DNA of 26,292 nucleotides from a virus. The stretch lies in the IMG/VR virus record IMGVR_UViG_3300013103_001331, positions 1 to 26,292 of that record. The stretch is one strand, 5' to 3'. Position numbers and translations under genes: made by a program. Shown one piece after another: positions 1 through 10,045 of the stretch. The notes under the pieces are model-generated. The model searched no databases. It saw only the letters and a list, made by a program, of their open reading frames with translations, and was not told the DNA's origin. Numbering within the stretch: position 1 is the first letter of the stretch; the number at the start of each line of letters is the position of its first letter.

Positions 1-636
1 GATCCTCCCGGGACTAAAGGTAACGTGGAGTATGCGGCATACAGCCCGCTGCAGCTCCTGACAGCCAGCATAGTGTGTCGCAAGCTCGAGACAGCCTTCC
101 CTGCGATCAAGGGTCGTTATTTGAGTTTTGAGAGACGGTCACAGGGCAAGACAAGCCCTCCGGGCTACTTCATGCACGACTTCGCCAAGGGTTCGACGCA
201 CTTCGATGTGTCTCCTAGTTTCCTGGAGCAAGAGACCTGGGATCGTTTCTGGGACCTCGTAGATTCACATACGCACATCACGACGACAAACGTGTGGAAG
301 CCTCGCCAAAAATACAAATCCAGCGGTGCTGGGGAAGACCTCATCCGGGCTCCCCTTTCGGAAGAAGTTACGAGTAATTTTACCAAACTCCTTTTGGGCC
401 CTTCTCATGATTCAGGAGTGGGGATCGCCCGGGCTTCTATGTCGTCGGATATCGAGAAGCCTGCGGTCAACAATGAGGCTGGAAATCAAGCCGTACAGGA
501 ATCACAGAAGGTTTTACAAGAAGCCGCAAACACTTATAATATGACACAGCAAGCGGAAAATCCGCCGGTATCGCGTGTGTCGCGGAACATAGCAGTTGCG
601 CAAGAAATCCAGGCGCAGACATCGGACTACTGGTAA
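1..636 (+). CDS. Unknown phage protein, probably 5'-truncated by the window
   Basis: The frame is open from base 1, so the gene may begin upstream of the window. A GTG at 25 preceded by AAAGG is a possible internal or true start and would give 203 aa. I do not recognise a family. The N-terminal two thirds contain many aromatic residues (motif WDRFWDLVDSH). The last ~60 residues are rich in Ala, Gln and Asn and look like a flexible or helical tail. The stop codon TAA shares its last base with the ATG of the gp25-like gene (TAATG), so the two are probably translationally coupled. Position directly before baseplate genes suggests a tail or baseplate role, but this is inference from context only. 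Confidence 0.75.
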   Translation, partial: DPPGTKGNVEYAAYSPLQLLTASIVCRKLETAFPAIKGRYLSFERRSQGKTSPPGYFMHDFAKGSTHFDVSPSFLEQETWDRFWDLVDSHTHITTTNVWKPRQKYKSSGAGEDLIRAPLSEEVTSNFTKLLLGPSHDSGVGIARASMSSDIEKPAVNNEAGNQAVQESQKVLQEAANTYNMTQQAENPPVSRVSRNIAVAQEIQAQTSDYW

Positions 637-1085
637 TGACGTATGACATTCATTTTCAGCCTGTTCCACGAGGAGAAGTAAGCAGTACGCGTGTCTTCAC
701 GTTTGGGTTTCGTGCGGCTTTAAAGGTTAGTGGTCCGCAAGCATTGGTTAACCGATGGGCCAAAACTTTCATGACTCCCAAAGGGAGTAACCCATTGGAT
801 AAGAGTGAAGGGACGGCTTTTGGTCGGCTTTTCGGTTCTTCGAACATCAATGCGTTTGCTCGCGGAATCGAAGATGTGGTGTTGCTTTCCATTGAGGACG
901 CTAATGACCAAGTACGAAAGCAAGACTTGGAGGGGTTGTTTCCGGAAGATGAGCGGTTAGCGAATGCTACGTTGTTTCGTTTGCAGACGGTGGAAACGCA
1001 GGACGGTGTAGAAGTGTGGGTTCGTATCGTCAATGTTGCCGGACGGGTACTCCCTGTACGGCTTGTTGGCTTAGCAGATAGGTGA
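636..1085 (+). CDS. Baseplate wedge protein, gp25-like
   Basis: A protein of 149 aa, the usual size of gp25/lysozyme-like baseplate wedge subunits. Residues 46-70 (MTPKGSNPLDKSEGTAFGRL, then FGSSN) match the family pattern in which a (T)xKGxxP segment is followed by a Gly-rich turn and a short helix. The C-terminal half alternates strands and ends with a polar strand, as in the family. In contractile-tailed phages this protein sits in the inner baseplate and touches the first sheath ring and the J/gp6 wedge. The neighbouring J-like gene, starting 8 bases later, supports the assignment. The match is by pattern only and the sequence is divergent, so a different small baseplate protein remains possible. 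Confidence 0.6.
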   Translation: MTYDIHFQPVPRGEVSSTRVFTFGFRAALKVSGPQALVNRWAKTFMTPKGSNPLDKSEGTAFGRLFGSSNINAFARGIEDVVLLSIEDANDQVRKQDLEGLFPEDERLANATLFRLQTVETQDGVEVWVRIVNVAGRVLPVRLVGLADR

Positions 1086-1092
1086 GCAGCTC

Positions 1093-3213
1093 ATGGCTGA
1101 GATCAACATCACGGAAGAAGACCTGCAAGCTGCTGAGAACTTTCTGGTTCAATACCTGACTGAAAAGGTACCGGACGCATCGTTCGAGCGTGGAAGTGCC
1201 ATGCGAGATTTCGTGATCAATGCTTTCACGTATATCTTTGCATATATGAAGTATGAAGTGGATTTCAGTAGAATGCGTCAGTCGTTGTTGCGTATTCAGG
1301 AACTCACGGACGCTGACGACATCTCGCAAGCTGCAGATGAGATTCTTTCAAACTGGTTCCTTTCTCGTAAGGGTGGGCAGCTCGCAAGAGTAACTGCTCG
1401 ACTTCATTTCTTGGAGCGCCGAACCTATAACTTGGATCTCGCTACCAAGTTCTGGCGTACGTCTACCCTGGCGTTCTACATTGACGCATTGACCGGGCCC
1501 TTCACGATTACTGATGACATGCTCTACCCCGTTTATGGAACGGACGGAGAGCGCATCGATTACATTGTGGATGTCCCTCTCAAGAGTGGGCGTGTCGGTG
1601 AGGGTTACAATGTTGATCCTGGTACGTTCATTCGGGTGGACTTTCCCGGAGGTATGCCGTTCTTCACATACGCTGAGCATCTCAATCGTTCCAGCGGAGG
1701 GCTGAATGTTGAGGCAACAGATGAGATAATCGACCGGGCGCAGACAGCCATCACGGTACGCAATCTCATTAACAACCGTTCGTGTGACACCGTACTTCAG
1801 CAGGAATTTCCTGAGATTCTAGAGACGCTCACCATCGGTATGGGAGAGCCTGAGATGGTCCGGGATCGCCGTACGGAAATCGCGTCACACATTTCTCTCC
1901 ATACTGGTGGGCATTACGATACGTATTTGGAACTTCCGATGATGACTGTGGAGGATGCGGGTGTGATCGGAGGGTACTTCCAACGTCCGGACAATGTCAT
2001 CAATATTTTCCGAGATCCGCTTTTGACATACGGGGATGGAACGCCTGGCTCGGATACGCCTTTCACGGATCCGACTATCGACTTGAAGACGGGTGATGTT
2101 CTTTACATCCTGGATGGGATGCTAGGAGCTCCGCGTGCCTTTACGATTTTGAGTGTGACGGCCCACGAGCTGGAAGTCAGCGCAGCGGTTCCGTTCACGG
2201 AGGCGTCTGACGAGACAGGAAATACAGTCTTGTATTCCGCGGGAGCTATTGGACCGGCGTTCGACGACAAGATCCCTTCTCGTTTTGCGCAGGCGAGCAC
2301 TAATCCCACATACACAGATGTCCCCGTAGGTACTTCGCGTCACATCAAGTCGCCTGGTAAGATCGTACTGACGGGAAGACCTGTACAGGACATCGAATGG
2401 GTGGAGATCACGGATCCCCCCGCGTCGATGAGTCAAATAATCGATCCCACGTCTGGTACCATTGTCTTTCCTGTGCGTGTGAACGCTGATCCTATTGGCC
2501 CTATGGCTGAACCTTCGTTGAACCAATATCAAGCCAACGTACGTAATCCGACGTACTCTCAGTCTGCCGAGATGGTAACAGAAATCAATGTGGGGTTCGG
2601 CGGTCCTGCGCCTGACCCGGCATACTTCGACGGTTATAACCTTCGAGTAGTGTACAAAACGTTGTCAGGGTTCACTAACATCCACGCATTCGTGGAGAAC
2701 CAGGATCGTCGAGTTCTTGCTGCGAATCAACTAGCGCGTGCGCGCCATCCTGTCTGGGTCGAGGCGAACATCCCGTACAAGATGAAGCCCACGATGTCCA
2801 GTTCGGTGATAGATGAGGAAGCAGCAGCACAACTCATTTCGGACTACATCAACGCCTTCGATCCCAACGACGATTTGGATATGAACGACCTTGCTACGCA
2901 GTTCCGCCTAGCATACACCGCAGTGGGGAATGTGGCACCGTTTACGCTCTATTACGATTTCCACGCTCCCGATGGGCAGCTCGTGCGTTTCTCGACGTCT
3001 TCGATTGTCTCTATCTTCATCACTGCAGACAATGGCGTAGTGCTTGAGAATAGTGCGGACATTGTTGTGCCGCAGACATTGATTGACCAGGGAATTACCG
3101 CTATTGATGACGCGGATTCTTTGAACGCTTGGTACGACTTGTTAGGGGTGTCGGACCGCACGATCAAATACCGGAGCGCTGAGACCTATATCTCGTTCGT
3201 GAAACAGGGGTAG
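1093..3213 (+). CDS. Baseplate J-like protein (gp6/gp47 family wedge)
   Basis: A protein of 706 aa. Residues 158-215 carry the hallmark of the baseplate J family: a strand (YIVDVPLKSGRVGEGYNV), then DPGTF, then NRSSGGLNVEATDEIIDRA, corresponding to the family pattern GxxxNvpxGt...n...sGGxdxEsdeeLr.R. The region after ~220 (ITVRNLINNRSCDTVLQQEF) fits the usual helical/loop segment. The family forms the wedge heterodimer ring of the contractile tail baseplate. The protein is longer than P2 J (about 300 aa) and nearer T4 gp6 (660 aa); residues ~310-550 look like extra beta-rich domains. A GGTGAG element lies just before the ATG. It is preceded by the gp25-like gene and followed 3 bases later by a large tail gene, a normal baseplate order. 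Confidence 0.85.
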   Translation: MAEINITEEDLQAAENFLVQYLTEKVPDASFERGSAMRDFVINAFTYIFAYMKYEVDFSRMRQSLLRIQELTDADDISQAADEILSNWFLSRKGGQLARVTARLHFLERRTYNLDLATKFWRTSTLAFYIDALTGPFTITDDMLYPVYGTDGERIDYIVDVPLKSGRVGEGYNVDPGTFIRVDFPGGMPFFTYAEHLNRSSGGLNVEATDEIIDRAQTAITVRNLINNRSCDTVLQQEFPEILETLTIGMGEPEMVRDRRTEIASHISLHTGGHYDTYLELPMMTVEDAGVIGGYFQRPDNVINIFRDPLLTYGDGTPGSDTPFTDPTIDLKTGDVLYILDGMLGAPRAFTILSVTAHELEVSAAVPFTEASDETGNTVLYSAGAIGPAFDDKIPSRFAQASTNPTYTDVPVGTSRHIKSPGKIVLTGRPVQDIEWVEITDPPASMSQIIDPTSGTIVFPVRVNADPIGPMAEPSLNQYQANVRNPTYSQSAEMVTEINVGFGGPAPDPAYFDGYNLRVVYKTLSGFTNIHAFVENQDRRVLAANQLARARHPVWVEANIPYKMKPTMSSSVIDEEAAAQLISDYINAFDPNDDLDMNDLATQFRLAYTAVGNVAPFTLYYDFHAPDGQLVRFSTSSIVSIFITADNGVVLENSADIVVPQTLIDQGITAIDDADSLNAWYDLLGVSDRTIKYRSAETYISFVKQG

Positions 3214-3216
3214 ACC

Positions 3217-6200
3217 ATGGCTATCACAATCGGCGACTACCCATCGACTCTCCTCTACGGACTCTCGGATTTTTGGCAACGCTTTTTTAGGGATGCCGAT
3301 GATCTACAGGCGTACTACCAGTCTTCTGAGATCGCATTGGGGGAGGCGTACCTGGACCTTTTGACGTCGGTACTGAACGTCGGAGTCGTTGATACTCCTC
3401 TCTTTGATAAAGAATTCTGGCGCCTGTTTGCGATTAAGGAAACCGATCTGCAGTTCATGGCTGGAGTGGCGGCATCTGAGGATCGCTTCATCTATGATAT
3501 GCCAGGGTCTTCTGTGAACGCGGAGTTTCTCCAGAACACAATTTTTTCTCCTACCATTGAGCTTGAGCGAGATGTGGATTTTGAGGTGCAGGACAATGAT
3601 GGTTACCTGCGTTTTTTCTCTGATCCTTTCCGTGCTTACCAGGAGTCCGATGGGGAATGGTTTCCTGCTAAGGGGTTAGCGTGGCGTTACGCCAACATCG
3701 AGGTCGGTAATAAATTTACGGATCGAAAGCGCGGAAATGTGCATTGGTACGCGGACAGTGACGTCAAGCGTGGCGATACCTTACGCATTCTGGCGTATAC
3801 GGGAACACAACTCTATGACTCAGGCGGCGTCGCTAACGGGCAGATCACTTACGTTGCTCCGGATATGTTCTTCACAACTGTGGTCGCGTTGTTCGATGCC
3901 ACCAATGTTGGGGATATCATCAAGGTTAAGAATTCCACGCCCGTCTATGATGGCTTTTACGTAGTAAAGGAAGTGCTCTCGGCGTTTCAAGTTCTTCTTG
4001 AGCCTATGTTCTATGGGGTCACTTCTTCTTCGGGTCCTGTTGAGTGGGAGTTCTATAAAGAAGTGTATTACGGAACGTTCCAGGACTACGAGATTGATTA
4101 CATTGACAAAACGTTCTTAGTTGGGCCAATTGTTGCGCCGTATCCGTTGGATCTGAACCCTACATTGGTGTACTCCGTGGTGCGGGAGCGTGCGGGTGAC
4201 GCTGTTGTGGGGTATCCCCTTGCGGGTCCAATTCCCCCTCCAGCGTTCATGGACGCTAGTGGAGACCCTCTTAATGTTTTGAAGAACGTAGGCGGAGATC
4301 TATACGTAGAGTTGAATGCGTTTACACCGTTCACTTCTGCAATGGTCAGCGCAACTCCCCCTTGGGGAATTACATTGGGGGCGCCTTATAACCAGTCATT
4401 TGCGATTGTAGATGTGGCGGTAGGCCCTCCTACGAATGAAGCGAAGCTCGACGTGGATCCTTCCACTTTGGGGTTGGCGGACGGTGATTCCGTGAACTTT
4501 GATAGTGGCTGGGCCGTTGCGCAAGCGCCTCCACCGTCGGACCTTAGCGTGCGCCATGTTGTTCCTGGGAGTGTACGCGTTTACGCAAATCGCACGTTTG
4601 GAGGGACCGTAGTTGAGAACGAGGACTTCGTTGTTGATTACTATCGTGGTCGCATTATTCCTACCAAGCCGTGGGACGTAGGATCGAGCAACCACGCAAG
4701 TTTCCAGTATATGCATGAGGTCTTTTTCTCGGCGGGGGGCGAGACCTTTGAGATGCAAGAGGGACGCGTCAAGGAAATTTCTTACTGGGTGCCGCAAGTC
4801 GACGTTGATAATTTTTCGCTGTATTACAACTATGGTTCGATGCTCAATCGCTTTGAAGCGTCGTCTGAGAGTTACAAAGCATTTCTTCGCGGCATCATGC
4901 ACTTTTACGTTTTTGGTCCCATCTTGAAGCGCACAGAAGCGGCTTTGAACGTGATTGCGGGTCTGCCGTTGGTCCGAGCTGACGGGGAGATTCTGCAGTC
5001 TTATAGCGATGGAGTTGACGGGGCTGGAAACGATGGAACGCTCGTCGCCGCGTCTTCACAATTCAACACCCCTACTTACACATTTTCAGAGTTGGATGTT
5101 GGTGGTTATGTGGTGATCTCCGATGCTGTAAATGCGGCTAACGAGGGTTCTTTTAAGATCTTGGAAGTGGTCGATGCCAATACTGTTGAGCTTGAGACTA
5201 CGTATGGGTTCGTTGACGAAACTCCGCTGGACTGGCAGGTAACGCGGTTTTATCAACAGACAGTCGTAACGGACAAGCGCACCTATGCGTACCCCTTCTT
5301 GATTCCTTTGCGTCCTGACGTGATGGATTCCGACAACTACGGAGTTCTTACGTTTAACGCGTTTGAGCCTTTGACGCTTGCGTTCACGGTTGTGGACTAC
5401 TTAGAAGACCCGACTTGGTGGCATAACGAATACATTCCGGAAATTCTTTGGAAGGGGCAGCCTGCGATCCGTAGACTTGCGTCTACGAGCTTGGTTGATA
5501 ACGTATTCTTTCCGAGTGACGATGCGCGCGTGGGTGATCCAGGATTATATTATGGTGCAGACGATGAGGGAAATGTGACTGTCGCTGATTCTGACTATCG
5601 GCATACTGTCGCGTTTGTGCTTTTTGACCGGTATCTGAAGATGCACATGTTCAACATTGAGATCGACGAGAATCTCGAAATGGACGCAGAATTTCGTCAG
5701 GATCTGGACGAGCTCATCCTTGTGGCTAAGCCTTCCTACACGTATCCGTATGTGCGCCCCGGGCAGTTCTTCGAGGATTCTGCTGAACTCTGGGATCTCC
5801 TGGAGTGGTACTTGACTCAAGAACTCAGTGACACCGTTGAAATCGCGGATAATTATTTGACGTTTGGATCGTTCCTGACGTTCGGGGATTTCTATACCTA
5901 CAATGAGTACACGGTAGTTCCTACCGGAGTCGTGTCTCCTCCTCCGCCAGGGCCGAGTCCGCCGTTACCCATTGCCCCCAACGAGCACATTGTTCGGGTT
6001 AGCTTGGACGCTACGGTTGACGGCGGTGTTCCTGTAGTTGAAGGGACGCATTACACATTTGACTACGATCCGACGTCGCCTACGGCGTGGACATTCACCC
6101 CAGATGTGCTCTCGTTTTCGTGGGATCCGGGCCCGATCAATTTTTCGGCGTTGGTGGTACCGACTGACAACATCGCACCTCCTCCGCAGCCGGATACACG

Positions 6201-6348
6201 ACTTGGCTATACACCCATTTTCTTTGGAGGTTTAGAACCTCTTTATGTACGTAAAGGTCTTCCGGGGCCTCCTGTTGGATCGGAAGAGATCGACCGTGCA
6301 ATCGAAGTAGAGATTGATGATGGTGGTTTGTCCTATATTTATCCGTAG
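3217..6348 (+). CDS. Large tail/baseplate structural protein
   Basis: A protein of 1043 aa starting 3 bases after the J-like stop, with a GGGG-containing ribosome site inside the upstream gene's end. I see no enzyme motif. The N-terminal ~60 residues are helical (FWQRFFRDADDLQAYYQ), which resembles the start of large baseplate wedge proteins, and the remainder is beta-rich and strongly acidic and aromatic. Around residues 906-924 there is a proline-rich linker (VVSPPPPGPSPPLP) followed by a ~80-residue module with repeated V/T/D strands, suggesting an appended domain. By position (after gp25-like and J-like) it could be the third wedge component, analogous in place to T4 gp7, but I cannot show homology. 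Confidence is high for the gene and low for the exact role. Confidence 0.75.
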   Translation: MAITIGDYPSTLLYGLSDFWQRFFRDADDLQAYYQSSEIALGEAYLDLLTSVLNVGVVDTPLFDKEFWRLFAIKETDLQFMAGVAASEDRFIYDMPGSSVNAEFLQNTIFSPTIELERDVDFEVQDNDGYLRFFSDPFRAYQESDGEWFPAKGLAWRYANIEVGNKFTDRKRGNVHWYADSDVKRGDTLRILAYTGTQLYDSGGVANGQITYVAPDMFFTTVVALFDATNVGDIIKVKNSTPVYDGFYVVKEVLSAFQVLLEPMFYGVTSSSGPVEWEFYKEVYYGTFQDYEIDYIDKTFLVGPIVAPYPLDLNPTLVYSVVRERAGDAVVGYPLAGPIPPPAFMDASGDPLNVLKNVGGDLYVELNAFTPFTSAMVSATPPWGITLGAPYNQSFAIVDVAVGPPTNEAKLDVDPSTLGLADGDSVNFDSGWAVAQAPPPSDLSVRHVVPGSVRVYANRTFGGTVVENEDFVVDYYRGRIIPTKPWDVGSSNHASFQYMHEVFFSAGGETFEMQEGRVKEISYWVPQVDVDNFSLYYNYGSMLNRFEASSESYKAFLRGIMHFYVFGPILKRTEAALNVIAGLPLVRADGEILQSYSDGVDGAGNDGTLVAASSQFNTPTYTFSELDVGGYVVISDAVNAANEGSFKILEVVDANTVELETTYGFVDETPLDWQVTRFYQQTVVTDKRTYAYPFLIPLRPDVMDSDNYGVLTFNAFEPLTLAFTVVDYLEDPTWWHNEYIPEILWKGQPAIRRLASTSLVDNVFFPSDDARVGDPGLYYGADDEGNVTVADSDYRHTVAFVLFDRYLKMHMFNIEIDENLEMDAEFRQDLDELILVAKPSYTYPYVRPGQFFEDSAELWDLLEWYLTQELSDTVEIADNYLTFGSFLTFGDFYTYNEYTVVPTGVVSPPPPGPSPPLPIAPNEHIVRVSLDATVDGGVPVVEGTHYTFDYDPTSPTAWTFTPDVLSFSWDPGPINFSALVVPTDNIAPPPQPDTRLGYTPIFFGGLEPLYVRKGLPGPPVGSEEIDRAIEVEIDDGGLSYIYP

Positions 6349-6390
6349 GGTCATGGTAAAGTACCCGAGTCGCTGTCAGCGAGGGCTCTA

Positions 6391-6975
6391 ATGTATGAGA
6401 TTTTCAAGAAGTTCGCCGAAAGGTTTAACAAGAGTGGCGCGATTCCGCACCGGGATGTTGCGCAGCTTTACGGGCACATTGAAGTCAGTGTTTTCGATGC
6501 GGCTCGCGGGGGTAAGCGGGTTTACCACGTAAAGAAACGGAATCAAGTGGTGAACACTGGGCGTCAAGCAGTTCTCGAAATGCTCACGCAGTACGGAGCC
6601 GGTAGTCCGGGGCAGCAGAACCCCAATTATAATCAGCTTTGGTCTTTGGGTGTCGGGACTGACGGTACGCCCCCTACGGTGAATCAGACAAGTCTCGGGG
6701 CTGAGGTTTTGACTAAGGTGTTTGCACGCCCAACAGAAGTCTTGTACGTTCCAGATCCGACTTTTGAGATTCACTGTTCAATGACATTTGCGACCACCGA
6801 GGCCAATGACCCTTCACCACTTCAAGAGGTCGCAATTTTCACTCGTGGCGATAACGACGACCCGTATGTCGCGGCGGACCGGTTGTTGTACGCCCGCCAA
6901 ACGTTCTCTCCGTTTGTCAAGACCAACACCATGACCGTGGTGTTCAATTGGATTCTTGGTATGACGGTGGCCTAG
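6391..6975 (+). CDS. Small virion structural protein (tail, fibre-adaptor-like)
   Basis: A protein of 194 aa. The sequence follows a pattern I associate with small phage tail proteins preceding fibres: a strand, then a KRNQVVNTGRQAVLEML segment, a WSLGVGTDGTPP turn, a TSLGAEVL segment, and a C-terminal strand pair ending in FNWILGMTV. I cannot name a family. The start is set by GAGGG at 6381-6385, five bases before the ATG. The 42-base gap before it holds a small inverted repeat (TCGC at 6370-6373 and GCGA at 6379-6382) that touches this ribosome site. The gene lies between a large baseplate protein and the tail fibre with a 12-base gap downstream, so an attachment or adaptor role for the fibre is a reasonable guess from position. 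Confidence 0.6.
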   Translation: MYEIFKKFAERFNKSGAIPHRDVAQLYGHIEVSVFDAARGGKRVYHVKKRNQVVNTGRQAVLEMLTQYGAGSPGQQNPNYNQLWSLGVGTDGTPPTVNQTSLGAEVLTKVFARPTEVLYVPDPTFEIHCSMTFATTEANDPSPLQEVAIFTRGDNDDPYVAADRLLYARQTFSPFVKTNTMTVVFNWILGMTVA

Positions 6976-6987
6976 GAGGAGCGCGCA

Positions 6988-9900
6988 ATGGGAACGCAGA
7001 GAGTTAATTACCGTCAAGGTTCCGACACCGGTGAGCGGGATGACGCTAACGCAATCAGTCCGATCATAGACGGTGAGCGTGTAAACGCAGCGACTTCTAA
7101 TCGCCCGGGTGAGAATATCCGGAGTCGTACAGAGTCTGCGAGATCCGACCTTGAAGACCAGATGTATCTGTCTGATACGGACATGCGTTGGATTATTCGG
7201 GGTGGGCATATCGCATCGCCCGGACCTCCTAGCCCAGATTATATGCTCAGTGAGAGTGTGGCGTCGGTTACAGAATGGTACCCCGCTAGTAGTGGGTCTG
7301 GGAATCCCCCTTGGCACACTGCAGATCCGGAGCGTGGGTACTTTACGGTAGCTCCAGACGCTCCTGATTTGGGGATTGTCTTAGAGGGGATACTGTCTAC
7401 GGCAGCGGATTTCCCCCACGTATTAACATTGTTTGCGGAGAATAACCTACCTCCCCGCACGTATGAATTCACGCTTACTTCTCGGTATCAGGCGGCAGAA
7501 GGCGGTGACATTATTCGTCTGCGTTGGCGATACGAGGATGATACTTTAACCCCCTTCCCATCGGGGTATTTGAGTGTGTACGCCACGGGAGATCCCATTC
7601 ACGTGATCAATGTGGATGTCGCAGGAGACGGCACCGTGACACTCGAAGATGTGCGAGCCGCCTTAGAAGGGGATCTTGATATTACAAATCTCGTGTCAAT
7701 TCCTATCTTGGGAACTGGGGACACGGGAACGGTTATTGACGTTGCCGATGTTGCTGCACCTCCTGCGGGTGAATTCATATTTGATAAGGAGTACCAGCGT
7801 GAGCTGCACCTCATCTCGAATGTCGCGTTACAGGCATTCTTTAATATCAATCCTCCTACCGCTCCTTACCCCTTCCCCAACCAGCTCAAGGACGGAGACA
7901 CGTTAGGGATTTACTACCCGTACATCAAGGATCCCGAAGCGTTCTTTGGTCCGCACGCGGACCCCACTAAGGTTGGGGGACGAAGACAAGCAACGCTTAC
8001 TAATAATGCACTTGCGGCGGTTGTCGAAACGGATTCTTCGCAACTTTTCAACAGCACATACGAGCCTGAAAAAGTCGCGCAGGGTATTCCGATCTGCAAG
8101 CGCATCGGAGACGACCTGATCTTCATTGACGGTACGATAGTGAAGGGAGAACTCGACCCGTTAGATCCGCTTTATCCGCCAGACGGTGTCCGCTTTGGCG
8201 AGCATGGATACACGCTGGAGCGCATCATGCTGGGCGCTTCCAGCATCATGGTTACCCTCACCGAAGATTGGTTCGGTGCAGTACCTCTTAGCTCAGGATC
8301 CCCCGCGTCAATCCAGGACGTGATTAACGCTATACTCAAAGACCTGGCAGGTACTGGAAGTCCTGAAGGGTCCGAGTTGATTGGAAGTCAGGGTAATGCG
8401 GGCGGAGGCGTGAGTGCACTGATTACTTCGTTAGTAGCGGGCAGTCTTTGGGGGCAATTGATTGCGTTGCAGGCAGGACAAAATGCGCGCGCAGCTCTTG
8501 GATGGGACGAAACTGTTACTGGGGAGTGGTTATTTCAAAATGTTCAAAATTTCCAACAGGAACAGTTTTTCGATTTTCCTCCGTTAGTACCTGTTTCCCC
8601 TTATTTACGAGGGAAGGCGGCTACGGCAACTGAGTCCTATGAAGTGACGTTGGGAACTTGGAGTTATTACCATAGTAGTCAGGGAGACTATTATACCGTA
8701 GGATTAGCTCCCAATGTTGTTCCGGCAGGTACATGGACTGTTGCACCGCAGAGTGTTCCGGGAACTCCTGGTAACGCTATGTTTTTTGGTAAGACGGACG
8801 ACGGATGGGTGTTCTATTTATTTGAAGGAGTTCTTGCTGGAGATATAATTTCGAATTTTGATGTGGCTTGTACCGCTAAATACGAGCTTACAAAAAGCGG
8901 GGGACTCTGGTATCACAATTTCAAAAGTGATCGTTATAATTTCGATACACCTAACGGAGGAGTACTGGGAGGGGATTGCTTTATAGGAGGTAAGCTCACG
9001 GTTAACGGCGGAACCTTTGGTTCTCCAAGTTATTTTAACGGGTCTGTCGATGTTAGCCCAGTAGGAGGAGCACATCTTACATTTGGGGGGCGGTCGTTTA
9101 ACGGGCCAATTCATGGACTGGAAGCCAAGTTTGAGTCAGTGTCCCCAACGATTAATCGGTTAGAATTTCATGCTGGTTTTGGGCTAGTTACGGGTCGCGG
9201 AATTCGAGTGGTTGCGGATAAGCCTTATCCGGATGCTGTGGGGCAGTTCATGCCCAGCACCGCACTTCCGGTGTCCTTCAACGAGAGTAAGTTTTACTAT
9301 GTGTGGGTAGACCCAGATGGTGAATTTTGGTTGGACGATATTGGACCTGTTTGGAATTCAACATACGGTGCGTATTTAGTGGATGCGTCACAAGTTATCG
9401 CTCCATATAGTGTTTATGAATACGCATTAGTGGATATCGTATGGAGTGTTGAGGGTAATACGCCTGGGACTATTCGGTTTGGTACGTGTCCGGATCTCGG
9501 AGGAGGGAGGCGTTACTGGCAGGAGGTTGATACGGGTACCCCGATGGAACATCAGGTAACAGAGCGGGAAACCGTGTGGATTAATGCGGGAAACACGGAT
9601 TTTTCGAACAGAGACTTAAAGGTAGCTGGAGGTGTGGGTGTACGCAATCCTGGAGTTCCCCTAGCAGTTACTAAGACCGCGATATTGAAGTTGCACGCTG
9701 AAGGACGACACACATCTTCGAGTCCTACGGATTTTATTAACGTCGTTGCTCAGGTTGTTAATTTGGCTAATGTCTATCAACCACCAATCCCTTCTCTTTA
9801 CCGCGGTGCGGGATACGCTGCAGTACACGTGAATGGTTATATGGAATACGGCACAGAACCCTCGGAAAGGGTTATGTCAGGAATTTTACAAGATGTTGTA

Positions 9901-10041
9901 GTTGACGCTGTAGGTGGAGGACAGGTTCGTTGTGGTGTAGAATCTGATGCTTCTGGGAACGTGTTTACCGAGGCGTATGCTTCGATTCACCATTGTGGTT
10001 TTATCTGGGATCGAATGAGTAATCCGCAAATCCCTCAGTAA
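6988..10041 (+). CDS. Tail fibre / receptor-binding protein, mosaic
   Basis: A protein of 1017 aa with an excellent ribosome site (AGGAGG, 8 bases before ATG). The N-terminal ~500 residues are polar and regular and probably attach the fibre to the baseplate. Near residues 497-512 there is an ALGWDETVTGEWLF segment, like the G-x-W-x-F linkers common where fibre shafts meet receptor-binding domains. The C-terminal half is rich in G, S, T and aromatic residues (for example YFNGSVDVSPVGGAHLTFGG), consistent with trimeric beta-rich fibre tips. No enzyme motif is visible. Base composition falls sharply at about 8500: line 7621-7680 is 35/60 G+C and 8161-8220 is 34/60, while 8521-8580 is 21/60 and 8881-8940 is 23/60. 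This suggests the tip was acquired by exchange. It ends 4 bases from a convergent gene. Confidence 0.7.
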   Translation: MGTQRVNYRQGSDTGERDDANAISPIIDGERVNAATSNRPGENIRSRTESARSDLEDQMYLSDTDMRWIIRGGHIASPGPPSPDYMLSESVASVTEWYPASSGSGNPPWHTADPERGYFTVAPDAPDLGIVLEGILSTAADFPHVLTLFAENNLPPRTYEFTLTSRYQAAEGGDIIRLRWRYEDDTLTPFPSGYLSVYATGDPIHVINVDVAGDGTVTLEDVRAALEGDLDITNLVSIPILGTGDTGTVIDVADVAAPPAGEFIFDKEYQRELHLISNVALQAFFNINPPTAPYPFPNQLKDGDTLGIYYPYIKDPEAFFGPHADPTKVGGRRQATLTNNALAAVVETDSSQLFNSTYEPEKVAQGIPICKRIGDDLIFIDGTIVKGELDPLDPLYPPDGVRFGEHGYTLERIMLGASSIMVTLTEDWFGAVPLSSGSPASIQDVINAILKDLAGTGSPEGSELIGSQGNAGGGVSALITSLVAGSLWGQLIALQAGQNARAALGWDETVTGEWLFQNVQNFQQEQFFDFPPLVPVSPYLRGKAATATESYEVTLGTWSYYHSSQGDYYTVGLAPNVVPAGTWTVAPQSVPGTPGNAMFFGKTDDGWVFYLFEGVLAGDIISNFDVACTAKYELTKSGGLWYHNFKSDRYNFDTPNGGVLGGDCFIGGKLTVNGGTFGSPSYFNGSVDVSPVGGAHLTFGGRSFNGPIHGLEAKFESVSPTINRLEFHAGFGLVTGRGIRVVADKPYPDAVGQFMPSTALPVSFNESKFYYVWVDPDGEFWLDDIGPVWNSTYGAYLVDASQVIAPYSVYEYALVDIVWSVEGNTPGTIRFGTCPDLGGGRRYWQEVDTGTPMEHQVTERETVWINAGNTDFSNRDLKVAGGVGVRNPGVPLAVTKTAILKLHAEGRHTSSSPTDFINVVAQVVNLANVYQPPIPSLYRGAGYAAVHVNGYMEYGTEPSERVMSGILQDVVVDAVGGGQVRCGVESDASGNVFTEAYASIHHCGFIWDRMSNPQIPQ

Positions 10042-10045
10042 CTTA

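Noticed and set aside
6353-6391. A 12-codon open frame (MVKYPSRCQRGL) ending TAATG onto the 194-aa gene, possible leader peptide
   Set aside because: Only a weak TAGGG site too close to the ATG, and the 194-aa gene has its own GAGGG; nothing else supports translation of the small frame.
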